From Bacillus sp. FSL H8-0547 (GTDB lineage: Bacteria > Bacillota > Bacilli > Bacillales > Bacillaceae): a DNA stretch of 64,000 nt. The first letter of the stretch is position 1; each line of letters opens with the position of its first letter. This document shows positions 1-9,510 of the stretch, piece after piece. The DNA is taken from NCBI GenBank assembly GCA_038002745.1, contig JBBODD010000001.1, positions 1,550,001 through 1,614,000 on the forward strand, given 5' to 3'. The position numbers and the translations under genes were made by a program. The notes under the pieces were generated by a model. That model saw only the letters and a list, made by a program, of their open reading frames with translations. It had not been told where the DNA came from and ran no database searches.

Positions 1-1491
<1,491 letters not shown>

Positions 1492-1585
1492 AAATTTGTG
1501 ACTCATAAATGTTGCTGACTTAAAAAATTTAAAACGTTTGGTACGCTTTTGGTTTTGTTTAGTTTTCAAAGATCATTTTAAAGAT
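1492..1585 (-). other. 16S rRNA leader between tRNA-Gly and rrs
   Basis: About 94 bp between the last tRNA and 16S. On the minus strand it contains a TGATCTTTGAAAACTAAAC stretch typical of Bacillus rRNA leader and spacer sequences. No -35/-10 pair is evident, so the 16S gene is probably co-transcribed with the upstream tRNA cluster. Confidence 0.6.
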
Positions 1586-1659
1586 TGGAGCGGGTGATGG
1601 GAATCGAACCCACGACATTAGCTTGGAAGGCTAGAGTTTTACCATTAAACTACACCCGC
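1586..1659 (-). tRNA. trnGly: tRNA-Gly (anticodon TCC)
   Basis: Cloverleaf readable on the minus strand: acceptor GCGGGTG/CACCCGC, anticodon loop CTTCCAA, T-loop GGTTCGATTCC, encoded CCA. It is the last tRNA before 16S. Confidence 0.95.
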
Positions 1660-1680
1660 ATATAAAGTTATAAAATTACC

Positions 1681-1757
1681 TGGTCGGGAAGACAGGATTC
1701 GAACCTGCGACCCCTTGGTCCCAAACCAAGTGCTCTACCAAGCTGAGCTACTTCCCG
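1681..1757 (-). tRNA. trnPro: tRNA-Pro (anticodon TGG)
   Basis: 77-nt cloverleaf: acceptor CGGGAAG, anticodon loop TTTGGGA, T-arm GGTTCGAATCC, CCA encoded. Confidence 0.95.
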
Positions 1758-1762
1758 TAATA

Positions 1763-1839
1763 TGGCGCGCCCGACAGGAGTCGAACCCATAACCTTTTGA
1801 TCCGTAGTCAAACGCTCTATCCAATTGAGCTACGGGCGC
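1763..1839 (-). tRNA. trnArg: tRNA-Arg (anticodon ACG)
   Basis: 77-nt cloverleaf: acceptor GCGCCCG/CGGGCGC, anticodon loop CTACGGA, CCA encoded. The ACG anticodon is normally A34-to-I edited to read CGN codons. Confidence 0.95.
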
Positions 1840-1926
1840 ACATGATAATTTGTGAAGCGACTTAAATATAATACCAAGTAGTGATCTTTATGTCAACAAC
1901 TTTTTTTAAGTTTTTCAAAGCTCTTT

Positions 1927-2012
<86 letters not shown>

Positions 2013-2027
2013 GAAAAGAATAATGTA

Positions 2028-2111
2028 TGGTGCGGGTGAAGGGACTCGAACCCCCACGTCAAAGACACTAGATCCTAAGTCTAGCGCGTCTGCCAATTCC
2101 GCCACACCCGC
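2028..2111 (-). tRNA. trnLeu: tRNA-Leu (anticodon TAG)
   Basis: 84-nt class II tRNA: acceptor GCGGGTG, anticodon loop CTTAGGA, long variable arm, CCA encoded. A second leucine isoacceptor directly upstream (in transcription) of tRNA-Leu(GAG). Confidence 0.94.
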
Positions 2112-2121
2112 ATACATTAAA

Positions 2122-2197
2122 TGGTGTGCCATGAAGGACTCGAACCTTCGACCCTCTGATTAAAAGTCAGATGCTCTACCGACTGAGCTAATGGCAC
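2122..2197 (-). tRNA. trnLys: tRNA-Lys (anticodon TTT)
   Basis: 76-nt cloverleaf: acceptor GTGCCAT/ATGGCAC with discriminator A, anticodon loop CTTTTAA, CCA encoded. Confidence 0.96.
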
Positions 2198-2224
2198 ATA
2201 GATATTCATTTTTCAAAATGAAAA

Positions 2225-2299
2225 TGGCTGGGCTAGCTGGATTCGAACCAGCGCATGACGGAGTCAAAGTCCGTTGCCTTACCGCTTGGCTATAGCCCA
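2225..2299 (-). tRNA. trnGln: tRNA-Gln (anticodon TTG)
   Basis: 75-nt cloverleaf: acceptor TGGGCTA/TAGCCCA, anticodon loop CTTTGAC, CCA encoded. The U1-A72 first pair is typical of bacterial tRNA-Gln. Confidence 0.96.
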
Positions 2300-2306
2300 A
2301 TAAAAA

Positions 2307-2382
2307 TGGCGGTCCCGACCGGGATCGAACCGGCGATCTCCTGCGTGACAGGCAGGCATGTTAACCGCTACACCACGGGACC
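2307..2382 (-). tRNA. trnAsp: tRNA-Asp (anticodon GTC)
   Basis: 76-nt cloverleaf: acceptor GGTCCCG/CGGGACC, anticodon loop CTGTCAC, CCA encoded. Confidence 0.96.
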
Positions 2383-2385
2383 AGA

Positions 2386-2461
2386 TGGTGGAGGATGACG
2401 GGCTCGAACCGCCGACCCTCTGCTTGTAAGGCAGATGCTCTCCCAGCTGAGCTAATCCTCC
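2386..2461 (-). tRNA. trnVal: tRNA-Val (anticodon TAC)
   Basis: 76-nt cloverleaf: acceptor GGAGGAT/ATCCTCC, anticodon loop CTTACAA, CCA encoded. Only 3 bp separate it from tRNA-Asp. Confidence 0.96.
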
Positions 2462-2481
2462 GTATTCATTTGTGAAAATGA

Positions 2482-2553
2482 TGACCCGTACGGGATTCGA
2501 ACCCGTGTTACCGCCGTGAAAGGGCGGTGTCTTAACCGCTTGACCAACGGGCC
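2482..2553 (-). tRNA. trnGlu: tRNA-Glu (anticodon TTC), CCA not encoded
   Basis: 72-nt cloverleaf: acceptor GGCCCGT/ACGGGTC, discriminator A, anticodon loop CTTTCAC. The genome reads TCAT after the discriminator rather than CCA, so this is the only tRNA of the twelve whose CCA must be added by nucleotidyltransferase. Confidence 0.94.
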
Positions 2554-2571
2554 AGAGACAATAAAAAATAA

Positions 2572-2662
2572 TGGCGGAGAAGGAGGGATTTGAACCCTCG
2601 CGCCGCTTACGCGACCTACACCCTTAGCAGGGGCGCCTCTTCAGCCACTTGAGTACTTCCCC
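2572..2662 (-). tRNA. trnSer: tRNA-Ser (anticodon GCT)
   Basis: 91-nt class II tRNA: acceptor GGGGAAG/CTTCTCC, anticodon loop CTGCTAA, long variable arm, CCA encoded. Confidence 0.95.
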
Positions 2663-2668
2663 ATATTA

Positions 2669-2743
2669 TGGCTCCGCAGGTAGGACTCGAACCTACGACC
2701 GATCGGTTAACAGCCGATAGCTCTACCACTGAGCTACTGCGGA
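2669..2743 (-). tRNA. trnAsn: tRNA-Asn (anticodon GTT)
   Basis: 75-nt cloverleaf: acceptor TCCGCAG/CTGCGGA, anticodon loop CTGTTAA, CCA encoded. First gene of the cluster after the promoters. Confidence 0.96.
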
Positions 2744-2768
2744 ATAAAATTGCTGACAGACTTTCTTA

Positions 2769-2797
2769 ATTATATGAAGGTTTGGACAAACTGTCAA
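2769..2797 (-). promoter_or_regulatory. Promoter P2 of the tRNA-16S operon (sigma-A)
   Basis: Perfect consensus on the minus strand: -35 TTGACA (2792-2797), 17-bp spacer, -10 TATAAT (2769-2774), about 18 bp before the start of tRNA-Asn. Such strength is usual for stable-RNA operons. Confidence 0.85.
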
Positions 2798-2842
2798 GCC
2801 TTCTTTTCAGTCTTGTTTTGCGTCTCTTACGACGGCTTTTAT

Positions 2843-2872
2843 AATTTAACACAGCTCGACACAGAGCGTCAA
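2843..2872 (-). promoter_or_regulatory. Promoter P1 of the tRNA-16S operon (sigma-A)
   Basis: Minus-strand -35 TTGACG (2867-2872), 18-bp spacer, -10 TAAATT (2843-2848). It lies ~75 bp upstream of P2, forming the tandem P1/P2 arrangement common in Bacillus rRNA and tRNA operons. It begins only ~17 bp past the sprT stop codon. Weaker match than P2. Confidence 0.55.
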
Positions 2873-2888
2873 CCCTTTTTATAAAATT

Positions 2889-3335
2889 CTATGAAACAAG
2901 TTTGATTTTCCCTCCGCATTTGCCGCACACGTATTTTGATGTATCCATCTTCCTGCGGCGATTGTAGATAAACCGGCACTCTGTGCATTGATACTGAACG
3001 ATTTTCCTTGTTCTTGCCGGAGGCTCGATCGGCGTGCAGAACCTTGGTGCGCCCACTTGTGAAAGCAGCGCTCTGAATTCAGGATCACGGTGCTTATATC
3101 CTCTTCCTTCTATATGAAGGTGATAGTGGCACAGCTCATGCTTGATAATGCCGATCACCTCATCGATTCCCTGAGAAAGATATTTCGGGTTCACTTCGAT
3201 ATTGTGGCTTCTAAGCAAATACCTTCCTCCCGTTGTCCGCAGCCTGCTGTTGAAAACCGCTTTATGTTTGAATGGTTTTCTGAAGTATTCTGCAGAAAGC
3301 GATTCTGTCAGTTCCTGAAGTTTGCGTTCATTCAT
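2889..3335 (-). CDS. sprT: SprT-like zinc metalloprotease-fold protein
   Basis: 148-residue SprT family protein (YdcK in B. subtilis). It has a zinc-binding HELCHYH motif in the centre (about residues 65-71), the family's conserved basic stretch, and a C-terminal zinc ribbon made of two Cys pairs (CTEC near residue 112 and CGKC near 138). The frame is open further upstream, but the start at 3335 (MNERKLQEL) matches the family N-terminus and follows GGGGTG with about 7 nt spacing. The substrate in Bacillus is unknown; family members elsewhere act in DNA-protein crosslink repair. It is transcribed toward the tRNA cluster and ends only ~17 bp before promoter P1. Confidence 0.9.
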   Translation of the reverse strand: MNERKLQELTESLSAEYFRKPFKHKAVFNSRLRTTGGRYLLRSHNIEVNPKYLSQGIDEVIGIIKHELCHYHLHIEGRGYKHRDPEFRALLSQVGAPRFCTPIEPPARTRKIVQYQCTECRFIYNRRRKMDTSKYVCGKCGGKIKLVS

Positions 3336-3439
3336 TTCAAAGCACCCCGCATAGTTTGTTTCTACGAACAGGACATCCCGAGCCCGCATAAAGTAAGTCA
3401 TACACATACTCCATTATAAACAATAAGGAGGAACGAGCA

Positions 3440-3553
3440 ATGCCATCATGGTTAAAAAACCAAATGCAGCGTGCGTTTTATGAAAAGGACCGTTATCAAA
3501 TCAAAATGCTGAACCAGTGCTGGTATTTTTATAGAAAAAAACACTGCTCGTAA
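3440..3553 (+). CDS. cmpA: CmpA, cortex morphogenetic protein (37 aa)
   Basis: A 37-codon gene starting ATG after a strong AAGGAGG SD. The protein begins MPSWLKNQMQ and ends with CWYFYRKKHCS, which I recognise as CmpA. In B. subtilis this small sporulation protein monitors spore-envelope assembly and adapts SpoIVA to ClpXP for degradation; it also lies between tex and sprT there. The gene is flanked convergently by tex, and its stop codon sits in the loop of a bidirectional terminator. A CATACACA element at 3399-3406 resembles a sigma-E -10 box, but no convincing sigma-E -35 could be placed. Confidence 0.9.
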   Translation: MPSWLKNQMQRAFYEKDRYQIKMLNQCWYFYRKKHCS

Positions 3554-3564
3554 GCAGTGTTTTT
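3535..3564. terminator. Bidirectional terminator of cmpA and tex
   Basis: Perfect 11-bp stem (AAAACACTGCT / AGCAGTGTTTT) with CGTA loop. A-runs and T-runs on both sides serve both convergent genes. The cmpA stop codon overlaps the loop and 3' arm. Confidence 0.85.
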
Positions 3565-3566
3565 CA

Positions 3567-5729
3567 TCAGCTGTTAACCATTGTAAGTGCAACCCGGCCT
3601 TTTTGCCTGTCTACTGAGTCTACCCATACAGTTACAACATCTCCTACTGAGACAACATCAAGCGGATGCTTCACGTAAGAGTTTTTCAGCTTGGAGATGT
3701 GGACAAGCCCATCCTGCTTCACGCCAATATCAACGAAGGCTCCGAAGTCCACTACGTTTCGGACCGTCCCCTGAAGCTCCATGCCTGTCTCGAGGTCTTC
3801 CAGTTTCAGAACGCCTTTTTTAAGCAGCGGTTTAGCCACTTCATCCCGCGGATCACGGCCTGGACGCACGAGAGAATCACAAATATCTTTTAAGGTCAGT
3901 TCTCCCATGCCGATTTTTTCTGCAGCTTCTTTTATGTTCAGACTGCTTATTCCTTCTCTAAGCTTATCAGAGCCAAGGTCTTTCAGGCTCAAGCCAAGCA
4001 TACGGAGCAGCTCTTCTGTTTCTTTGTAGCTTTCAGGGTGGATTCCGGTAGAATCCAGAGGGTGTTTGCCCCCGGAAATCCTTAAAAACCCTATGCACTG
4101 TTCATAGGTCTTAGCTCCAAGGCGAGGGATCTTTTTCAATTGCTTCCGGTCATCAAACTTCCCGATTTCATCACGCTGTTTCACAATGTTCTGCGCTACA
4201 GACTTGCTTAGCCCCGCCACATACTGAAGCAAAGAAGATGAAGCTGTATTCACGTTAACTCCAACTTGGTTTACAACGGTTTCAACAACAAACGTCAGAG
4301 AGTCATTCAATTTTTTCTGTGCAACGTCATGCTGGTACTGCCCGACTCCAACTGACTTAGGATCGATTTTGACCAGTTCGGCGAGCGGATCCTGCAGTCT
4401 TCTCGCTATGGAGACAGCACTGCGTTCTTCAACCTGAAAGTCAGGGAACTCTTCGCGGGCCAGGTCAGATGCAGAGTAAACACTTGCACCCGCTTCATTT
4501 ACAATGATGTACGAGAGATCTGCTTTCAGTTCTTCAATCAGATCTGCCACGAATTGTTCAGTTTCCCTTGATGCCGTCCCGTTTCCAATGGCAATCAGTT
4601 CAACCTTAAAGCGCTTGATGATATCCGCAAGCTTCTGTTTCGCTTCTCTGGCTTTATTAACAGGCGGATGGGGATAGATAACCCCAATTTCAAGAACCTT
4701 CCCTGTTTCATCTACCGCAGCAAGCTTACAGCCTGTCCGGTAGGCAGGATCGACTCCAAGGACGATTCTCCCCTTAAGAGGCGGCTGAAGCAGAAGATTT
4801 CTCAGATTTTCAGAGAAAATGTGGATTGCCCGGTCATCCGCCTTTTCAGACAGTTCTTTCCGGATTTCTCTCTCGATGGAAGGTTCAATCAATCTTTTAT
4901 AAGCATCTTCTATCGCTTCTATATACGTATCTTTTACAACTGTGCGCGGATTTTTAAGTTCGCGTTTTTGAAGCTGCGCAATAATTTCTTCCGCAGGCGC
5001 TTCAACCGTTACTCTCAAAATGCCTTCCTTTTCCCCGCGGTTTAGAGCAAGAACCCGGTGGGGCACAATTTTCAGGATAGGCTCCTCGTACGTGTAATAC
5101 ATTTCATACACGTTCTTTTCGTCTTTCTCTTCATCCTTGGCTGATGCGGCGATTTTTCCTTTTCTGAAAGTAAGATCGCGGATCCACTGGCGATAGGACG
5201 GCTCGTCTGAAATCCACTCGGCAAGAATGTCTTTCGCACCATAAATGGCATCCTGGGCTGTCAGCACTTCTTTTTCTTCATTGATAAACGCGGCAGCTTT
5301 TTCTTCAAGCGAGCCATTTGAAGGCTGTTCTTTCATCCAGGCTGCAAGAGGTTCAAGACCTTTTTCCTTCGCGACTGTCGCTTTTGTTCTGCGTTTTTGC
5401 TTGTAAGGCCGGTAGAGATCCTCGACTTTCTGAAGTTTGAGAGCATCATTAATGTCTTTTTTCAGTTCAGGGGTCAGTTTGCCCTGTTCCTCAATCAGGC
5501 GGATAACCTCTTCTTTTCTGGCCTCAAGATTTTGGATGTACTGCCATTTTTCAGAGATATCGCGGATCTGCACTTCATCAAGGGCACCTGTCTGTTCTTT
5601 CCGGTACCTCGCTATGAAAGGAACGGTATTTCCGCCCTCGAGCAATTCAATCACGTTCTGTATTTGCTTATATGTAATAGACAGCTCTTTGCTGATTGTC
5701 TGCATGATGCGTTCTGTTTTGTCTGCCAT
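3567..5729 (-). CDS. tex: Tex family RNA-binding protein
   Basis: 720-residue Tex protein (YdcI in B. subtilis), full length for the family. Domain order: N-terminal helical Tex region, a YqgF/RNase H-like fold (near LGVDPAYRTGCKLA, residues ~325-340), helix-hairpin-helix motifs, and a C-terminal S1 RNA-binding domain (VRNVVDFGAFVDIG, residues ~655-670). Tex proteins bind structured nucleic acid and are linked to transcription-associated processes and fitness. The start at 5729 follows GGGGAGG. Monocistronic between rsbX and cmpA. Confidence 0.95.
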   Translation of the reverse strand: MADKTERIMQTISKELSITYKQIQNVIELLEGGNTVPFIARYRKEQTGALDEVQIRDISEKWQYIQNLEARKEEVIRLIEEQGKLTPELKKDINDALKLQKVEDLYRPYKQKRRTKATVAKEKGLEPLAAWMKEQPSNGSLEEKAAAFINEEKEVLTAQDAIYGAKDILAEWISDEPSYRQWIRDLTFRKGKIAASAKDEEKDEKNVYEMYYTYEEPILKIVPHRVLALNRGEKEGILRVTVEAPAEEIIAQLQKRELKNPRTVVKDTYIEAIEDAYKRLIEPSIEREIRKELSEKADDRAIHIFSENLRNLLLQPPLKGRIVLGVDPAYRTGCKLAAVDETGKVLEIGVIYPHPPVNKAREAKQKLADIIKRFKVELIAIGNGTASRETEQFVADLIEELKADLSYIIVNEAGASVYSASDLAREEFPDFQVEERSAVSIARRLQDPLAELVKIDPKSVGVGQYQHDVAQKKLNDSLTFVVETVVNQVGVNVNTASSSLLQYVAGLSKSVAQNIVKQRDEIGKFDDRKQLKKIPRLGAKTYEQCIGFLRISGGKHPLDSTGIHPESYKETEELLRMLGLSLKDLGSDKLREGISSLNIKEAAEKIGMGELTLKDICDSLVRPGRDPRDEVAKPLLKKGVLKLEDLETGMELQGTVRNVVDFGAFVDIGVKQDGLVHISKLKNSYVKHPLDVVSVGDVVTVWVDSVDRQKGRVALTMVNS

Positions 5730-5844
5730 TCTGTTGCCTCCCCTTACATCGACTTAGAAACAGTTTACCAAAAGCCGGGCTATTTCAAAAATGACGAATA
5801 GCCCTTATTGATAAAAATTGTTTTGTTTACCCGTTTTTCAGCCC

Positions 5845-5877
5845 AATAAAAAAGCCCGCCAGCTAAAACAGCTGACC
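5845..5877 (-). terminator. Terminator of the sigB operon (after rsbX)
   Basis: On the minus strand, GTCAGCT-GTTTT-AGCTGGC followed by GGGCTTTTTTATT. The hairpin overlaps the last codons of rsbX. Confidence 0.65.
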
Positions 5878-6462
5878 GACTACGTAGGTTAAATCATCCT
5901 GGCGCGATTTCGTATAAGGCTCCAGATGATTTGAGATATCTTCAATTGTCTGATAATCCTTCAAAAGAGATTTTACTGCTGGAATGTTGAGTCCGTCTGA
6001 ATGCAGAATGAATTTTGCTCCTGCATCATAAGAGTACGTATGAACGCTGAACTTCTGAGGCTTGCCTGACATATAGCCAAGAACAGGCAGGGGATAGACA
6101 TACTTCCCTGACGGAGAATAAAGGACGAACCGGATATTCCCTACCGAACTGAATGTGAACATATTCTGTCCAAAGTACGCCTTGAAAATAGCAACGGTTG
6201 CTCCGCGCTTGTTTTTCAGTACCTCATTTGATTTGGCAATCAGCAGCTCAACATCCTCTGCATGATATTCCTCAATGACTTCCTTGATTGCAGATGAGGA
6301 TTCATACGCACGCTCGCCGCTTCCGAGTCCATCTGCAACGGCGCAGATGAAATAGTCCTCAGTCGCTTTAATTAAAAAACTGTCCCCGCATAATGTTTTT
6401 CCTTCCTTTTGAATCTGGTAGGCGTATGCGTAGACATGGCTGTTTTGTTCCGTTTGATACAT
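5863..6462 (-). CDS. rsbX: RsbX, PP2C-type phosphatase, feedback regulator of sigma-B
   Basis: 199-residue PPM/PP2C-type Ser/Thr phosphatase with the CGDS motif (~residue 25) and the AVADGLGSG metal-binding motif (~residues 39-47). RsbX dephosphorylates RsbS-P and RsbR-P, re-forming the stressosome and damping the environmental branch of the sigma-B response. The start codon overlaps the sigB stop by one base (TAATG), so translation is coupled. It is the last gene of the rsbR...rsbX operon and also lies downstream of the internal sigma-B promoter. Confidence 0.96.
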   Translation of the reverse strand: MYQTEQNSHVYAYAYQIQKEGKTLCGDSFLIKATEDYFICAVADGLGSGERAYESSSAIKEVIEEYHAEDVELLIAKSNEVLKNKRGATVAIFKAYFGQNMFTFSSVGNIRFVLYSPSGKYVYPLPVLGYMSGKPQKFSVHTYSYDAGAKFILHSDGLNIPAVKSLLKDYQTIEDISNHLEPYTKSRQDDLTYVVGQLF

Positions 6463-7250
6463 TACTGCATCCCCAGTGACATATCAGCAGAAAGTGCTTC
6501 TTTGAGCTTCGTAATCGCTCTTCTCTGAAGCCTTGAAACGTGCATTTGAGAAATGCCGAGAATCTCTCCCGCTTCCTTCTGGCTTTTATTCAGGATATAT
6601 GTGTGGTGGATAATCTCTTTTTCACGGTCAGACAAAACGTGAAGAACACTTTCAAGCATGAGCTTCTGGTTAACCTGCTCATACCCTTCTTCTTTTGAAC
6701 CGACAATATCTAAAATGGTCACTGTGCTGCCGTCGGAGTCCGCTTCAATGGAATGGTCTACAGACAACGCCTGATAGCTTTTTCCCATCTCCATCGTTTC
6801 AAGCACTTCCTCCTCTGAAACCTCCAGATAATCAGCGATCTCATGGACTTGCGGTGAGCGCTGAAGGGAATTTGTCAGTTCATCAACAGCCATCTTAATC
6901 TTCGGGCCAAGCTCTTTAATTCTTCGCGGAACATGGACGCTCCATGTTTTGTCGCGGAGAAATCTCTTTATTTCACCGATGATGGTCGGAATGGCAAATG
7001 CCTCAAAGGTTTTGCCGAATTCAGGATCATAGCGGCGAATGGCACCGAGCAGGCCGATCATTCCGACCTGTTTAAGGTCTTCATGAAAGCTTTTTCCCCT
7101 TGAGTACTTCTTCGCAAGCGTCTCAACAAGGCCGCTGTAGTACTCAACAAGAAAAAGCTGGGCATCTTCATTTTGATTGTGCTGAAAATCAAAAATCAGT
7201 TCGTTTATTTCTTCTTTAGTTCGCTTCGTAGTTTTGGATGGTTGTGTCAT
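6462..7250 (-). CDS. sigB: RNA polymerase sigma-B factor
   Basis: 262-residue SigB of the sigma-70 family. Region 2 includes the DLKQVGMIGLLGAIRRYDP core-binding and -10 segment, then FLRDKTWSVHVPRRIKEL. The C-terminal region 4 helix-turn-helix (KEAGEILGISQMHVSRLQRRA) recognises the GTTTAA-type -35. Sequence is nearly colinear with B. subtilis SigB. The start overlaps the rsbW 3' end by 35 bp and follows GGGGAG. Controls the general stress regulon and autoregulates through the promoter within the end of rsbU. Confidence 0.98.
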   Translation of the reverse strand: MTQPSKTTKRTKEEINELIFDFQHNQNEDAQLFLVEYYSGLVETLAKKYSRGKSFHEDLKQVGMIGLLGAIRRYDPEFGKTFEAFAIPTIIGEIKRFLRDKTWSVHVPRRIKELGPKIKMAVDELTNSLQRSPQVHEIADYLEVSEEEVLETMEMGKSYQALSVDHSIEADSDGSTVTILDIVGSKEEGYEQVNQKLMLESVLHVLSDREKEIIHHTYILNKSQKEAGEILGISQMHVSRLQRRAITKLKEALSADMSLGMQ

Positions 7251-7698
7251 GTTCTACTCGCTCCCCGCTTAAATACTTTGTCATGAAGACGGTAACGCCG
7301 GAATCGATTTGCACACGAACTTCATCCATGAGCGTTTCCATCAAGTAGAGCCCCAACCCTCCCTCAGGAAGCTGGTCTACAGGGTTTGCGGCAGAATACG
7401 GCCCCAGCTCATTTTTCTTTTGTTCGAAATTAAAGCTCTGGCCGCTGTCTGAAACCATCACTTCAAGGCGGTCGTCATAAAGGCCAAACCCTAAGTTTAC
7501 CTCTCCGCCTTCCGCGTTCTCATACGCATGCTGCACGGCATTCGTGCATGCTTCGCTGACAGCTATCTTCAAATCTTCAATTTCATCGTACGAATAGCCC
7601 ATTCTGCTTGCTATCCCGGAAAGAGTCAAACGGACGATTCCCACATATTCCGGCTTTGCAGGAATCCTCACTTCGATGTAATCCACTAACTGTCTCAT
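7216..7698 (-). CDS. rsbW: RsbW, anti-sigma-B factor and serine kinase
   Basis: 160-residue GHKL-fold kinase. It has the N-box [16 protein letters not shown] (~residues 47-62) and a G-rich ATP-lid region ([13 protein letters not shown], ~residues 113-125). RsbW binds and holds sigma-B, and phosphorylates RsbV on serine. Start is in a 4-bp overlap with the rsbV stop, after AGGTGGGG. Partner-switching module with rsbV and sigB. Confidence 0.98.
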   Translation of the reverse strand: MRQLVDYIEVRIPAKPEYVGIVRLTLSGIASRMGYSYDEIEDLKIAVSEACTNAVQHAYENAEGGEVNLGFGLYDDRLEVMVSDSGQSFNFEQKKNELGPYSAANPVDQLPEGGLGLYLMETLMDEVRVQIDSGVTVFMTKYLSGERVEHDTTIQNYEAN

Positions 7699-8024
7699 CG
7701 AACCCCACCTTCTGATTTAGAAGAAATGTCAATAATTTCACTCAGACCAGTGATATTAAAAAGTCTTTCAAGACGGGTAGATAAATTCACAAGCTTCATA
7801 TCTCCGCCGTTTTTTCTGACAGCCTTCAGCAGACCGACAAATGCACCGAGTCCGGTACTGTCCATGTAGGAAACATCCTTCAGGCTGACCGTCATCGATT
7901 TCCCTTCTTCAGCAAGCGGCATAAGCTGCTCTCTCAGTTTAGGTGCAGTATAGGCATCAATTTCTCCAGCCAGATCTATTTGAACAAGTTCATCTGTTTG
8001 ATTTGCATTTATTGAAAGGTTCAT
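7695..8024 (-). CDS. rsbV: RsbV, anti-anti-sigma-B factor
   Basis: 109-residue STAS-domain protein. The phosphorylated serine is Ser56 in [10 protein letters not shown], at the same number as in B. subtilis. Dephosphorylated RsbV binds RsbW and releases sigma-B. It is the first gene behind the sigma-B autoregulatory promoter (8068-8093), so rsbV-rsbW-sigB-rsbX form the inducible sub-operon. Confidence 0.98.
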   Translation of the reverse strand: MNLSINANQTDELVQIDLAGEIDAYTAPKLREQLMPLAEEGKSMTVSLKDVSYMDSTGLGAFVGLLKAVRKNGGDMKLVNLSTRLERLFNITGLSEIIDISSKSEGGVR

Positions 8025-8067
8025 GTGTAGTCCCCCTAATATTATTCCTTTTGTCCTAATGAGTTAT

Positions 8068-8093
8068 TTACCCCGTGTAAAAAAGGATTAAAC
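8068..8093 (-). promoter_or_regulatory. Sigma-B-dependent autoregulatory promoter of rsbV-rsbW-sigB-rsbX
   Basis: Consensus sigma-B promoter on the minus strand: -35 GTTTAA (8088-8093), 14-bp spacer, -10 GGGTAA (8068-8073). It overlaps the last codons of rsbU and gives a transcript starting ~35 bp before rsbV, as in B. subtilis. Confidence 0.9.
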
Positions 8094-9095
8094 CTCACGC
8101 TTTAAAATGAGGAGAGTAAAATCATCGTGCAGTTCAAAATCCTGCATCTGAAGAAAATCTCTGTAGATATGATCCACAATCTCCTGAGCCTTTAAATGAC
8201 TGTATTTATTTATAAGATCTGTAATAAAGCAGCGTTCTACAAATTCATCTCCGGATTTTGATTCAGTCACTCCGTCGGAAAGAAGCACAACCATGTCGCC
8301 CTTTTCGATCACTTTCCTGTACTCCTTATATTTAACGGATGAATCAATTCCAAGGACAAGCCCTTTAGTCTGCATGTCCGAAAAAGAATCTTCTGTTGCA
8401 CTGTAGTAAAATCCAGGCTCATGACCTGCAGAACCGTATATAAATTCGTTCGTTTTGGTATCAAACATTCCGTAAAACATCGTGATGAACATGCTTGGGT
8501 CCACGTTATGCTCGACAACCCTGTTTAAATTCTCAAGCACCCTGCTTGGAGATTTCCGCGATTCAGGCAGACTGTCCATCGCATATTTGATCATCGACAT
8601 GCAAAGCGCAGCCGGAATCCCTTTGCCAATGACATCTGCTATAGCGATGCTGACTGTTTCCTCGTCATAGACAAAGTGGTAGTAATCTCCGTTCATATGC
8701 TTTGCCGGAACGCTTATTGCGCCTATATCAAGACCCGGAACATTCGGCACAGATGTTTCGAGAAGCATCTGCTGCACGTTTACAGCGACCTGAATTTCCG
8801 ACTTGATCTCCTGCTGCTTGTCCCTGAGGCTTTGATGCTCCTGATAGGCAAGACCGTATCCCATCATGACCTCAAGCAGAAAATCAAGCGAGTTCAGCAC
8901 CTCCTGGTCAACATCAGGAAAAAGATCCTGAAGAACCTTCCGGTGAAGACTGATGATCTCCTCAGGGGGGATTTGCTCAGCAATTGCTTTTCTGCTGAAC
9001 TTCTGTCCCTGATACAAAGCCGTTTCAGTCAATTCATTCAGGTAATGGCTGAGCAGTTCCTGATATTTTGACTCAATGACATCCTTAAAATCCAT
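8088..9095 (-). CDS. rsbU: RsbU, PP2C phosphatase activated by RsbT
   Basis: 335-residue protein: N-terminal helical RsbT-binding domain (residues ~1-85), then a SpoIIE/PP2C phosphatase domain with MNGDYYHF (~residue 133), AIADVIGKGIPAALCM (~150-165) and VLLSDGVTES metal ligands (~271-280). It dephosphorylates RsbV-P after activation by free RsbT, passing environmental stress signals to the RsbV/W switch. Strong AGGAGG SD, 11 bp after rsbT. Confidence 0.97.
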   Translation of the reverse strand: MDFKDVIESKYQELLSHYLNELTETALYQGQKFSRKAIAEQIPPEEIISLHRKVLQDLFPDVDQEVLNSLDFLLEVMMGYGLAYQEHQSLRDKQQEIKSEIQVAVNVQQMLLETSVPNVPGLDIGAISVPAKHMNGDYYHFVYDEETVSIAIADVIGKGIPAALCMSMIKYAMDSLPESRKSPSRVLENLNRVVEHNVDPSMFITMFYGMFDTKTNEFIYGSAGHEPGFYYSATEDSFSDMQTKGLVLGIDSSVKYKEYRKVIEKGDMVVLLSDGVTESKSGDEFVERCFITDLINKYSHLKAQEIVDHIYRDFLQMQDFELHDDFTLLILKREV

Positions 9096-9106
9096 TCAGC
9101 TTCCTC

Positions 9107-9508
9107 CTAGCGAAGCCATTTAACAGCTTGGATATCCGTTCCCTCTCCTAAGACGGTATCGATACTAAACTCATCCATCAGGCGTTTAACTCCAGGCAAA
9201 CCGGCTCCAAGTCCTCCGGAAGTTGAAAAGCCGTCTTCCATTACTTTTCGCACATCCGGTATACCAGGCCCGTTATCAATGGCTATTATTTTCAATCCTT
9301 TTTTGCTGAATTCGGAAATTTGCTCAATGCAAATCTGGCCTTGTCCAGCATACAAATATATATTACGTGCAAGTTCGGAGATAGCTGTCGTAATCCTCGC
9401 TTGGTCGACCGTACCAAACCCGAGCTCTTTAGCAACATTGCGGCCAAGCTGGCGGGCAGCCACAATGTCCCACTCCGTAATGATTTTTACACAGGATTGG
9501 TTATCCAT
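9107..9508 (-). CDS. rsbT: RsbT, stressosome serine/threonine kinase and RsbU activator
   Basis: 133-residue GHKL kinase with the N-box SELARNIYLYAG (~45-56), DNGPGIPD (~78-85) and GGLGAGLPGVKRLMDEF (~98-114). Highly conserved with B. subtilis RsbT. On stress it phosphorylates RsbR and RsbS, leaves the stressosome and activates RsbU. Starts 2 bp after rsbS. Confidence 0.98.
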   Translation of the reverse strand: MDNQSCVKIITEWDIVAARQLGRNVAKELGFGTVDQARITTAISELARNIYLYAGQGQICIEQISEFSKKGLKIIAIDNGPGIPDVRKVMEDGFSTSGGLGAGLPGVKRLMDEFSIDTVLGEGTDIQAVKWLR

Positions 9509-9510
9509 GC

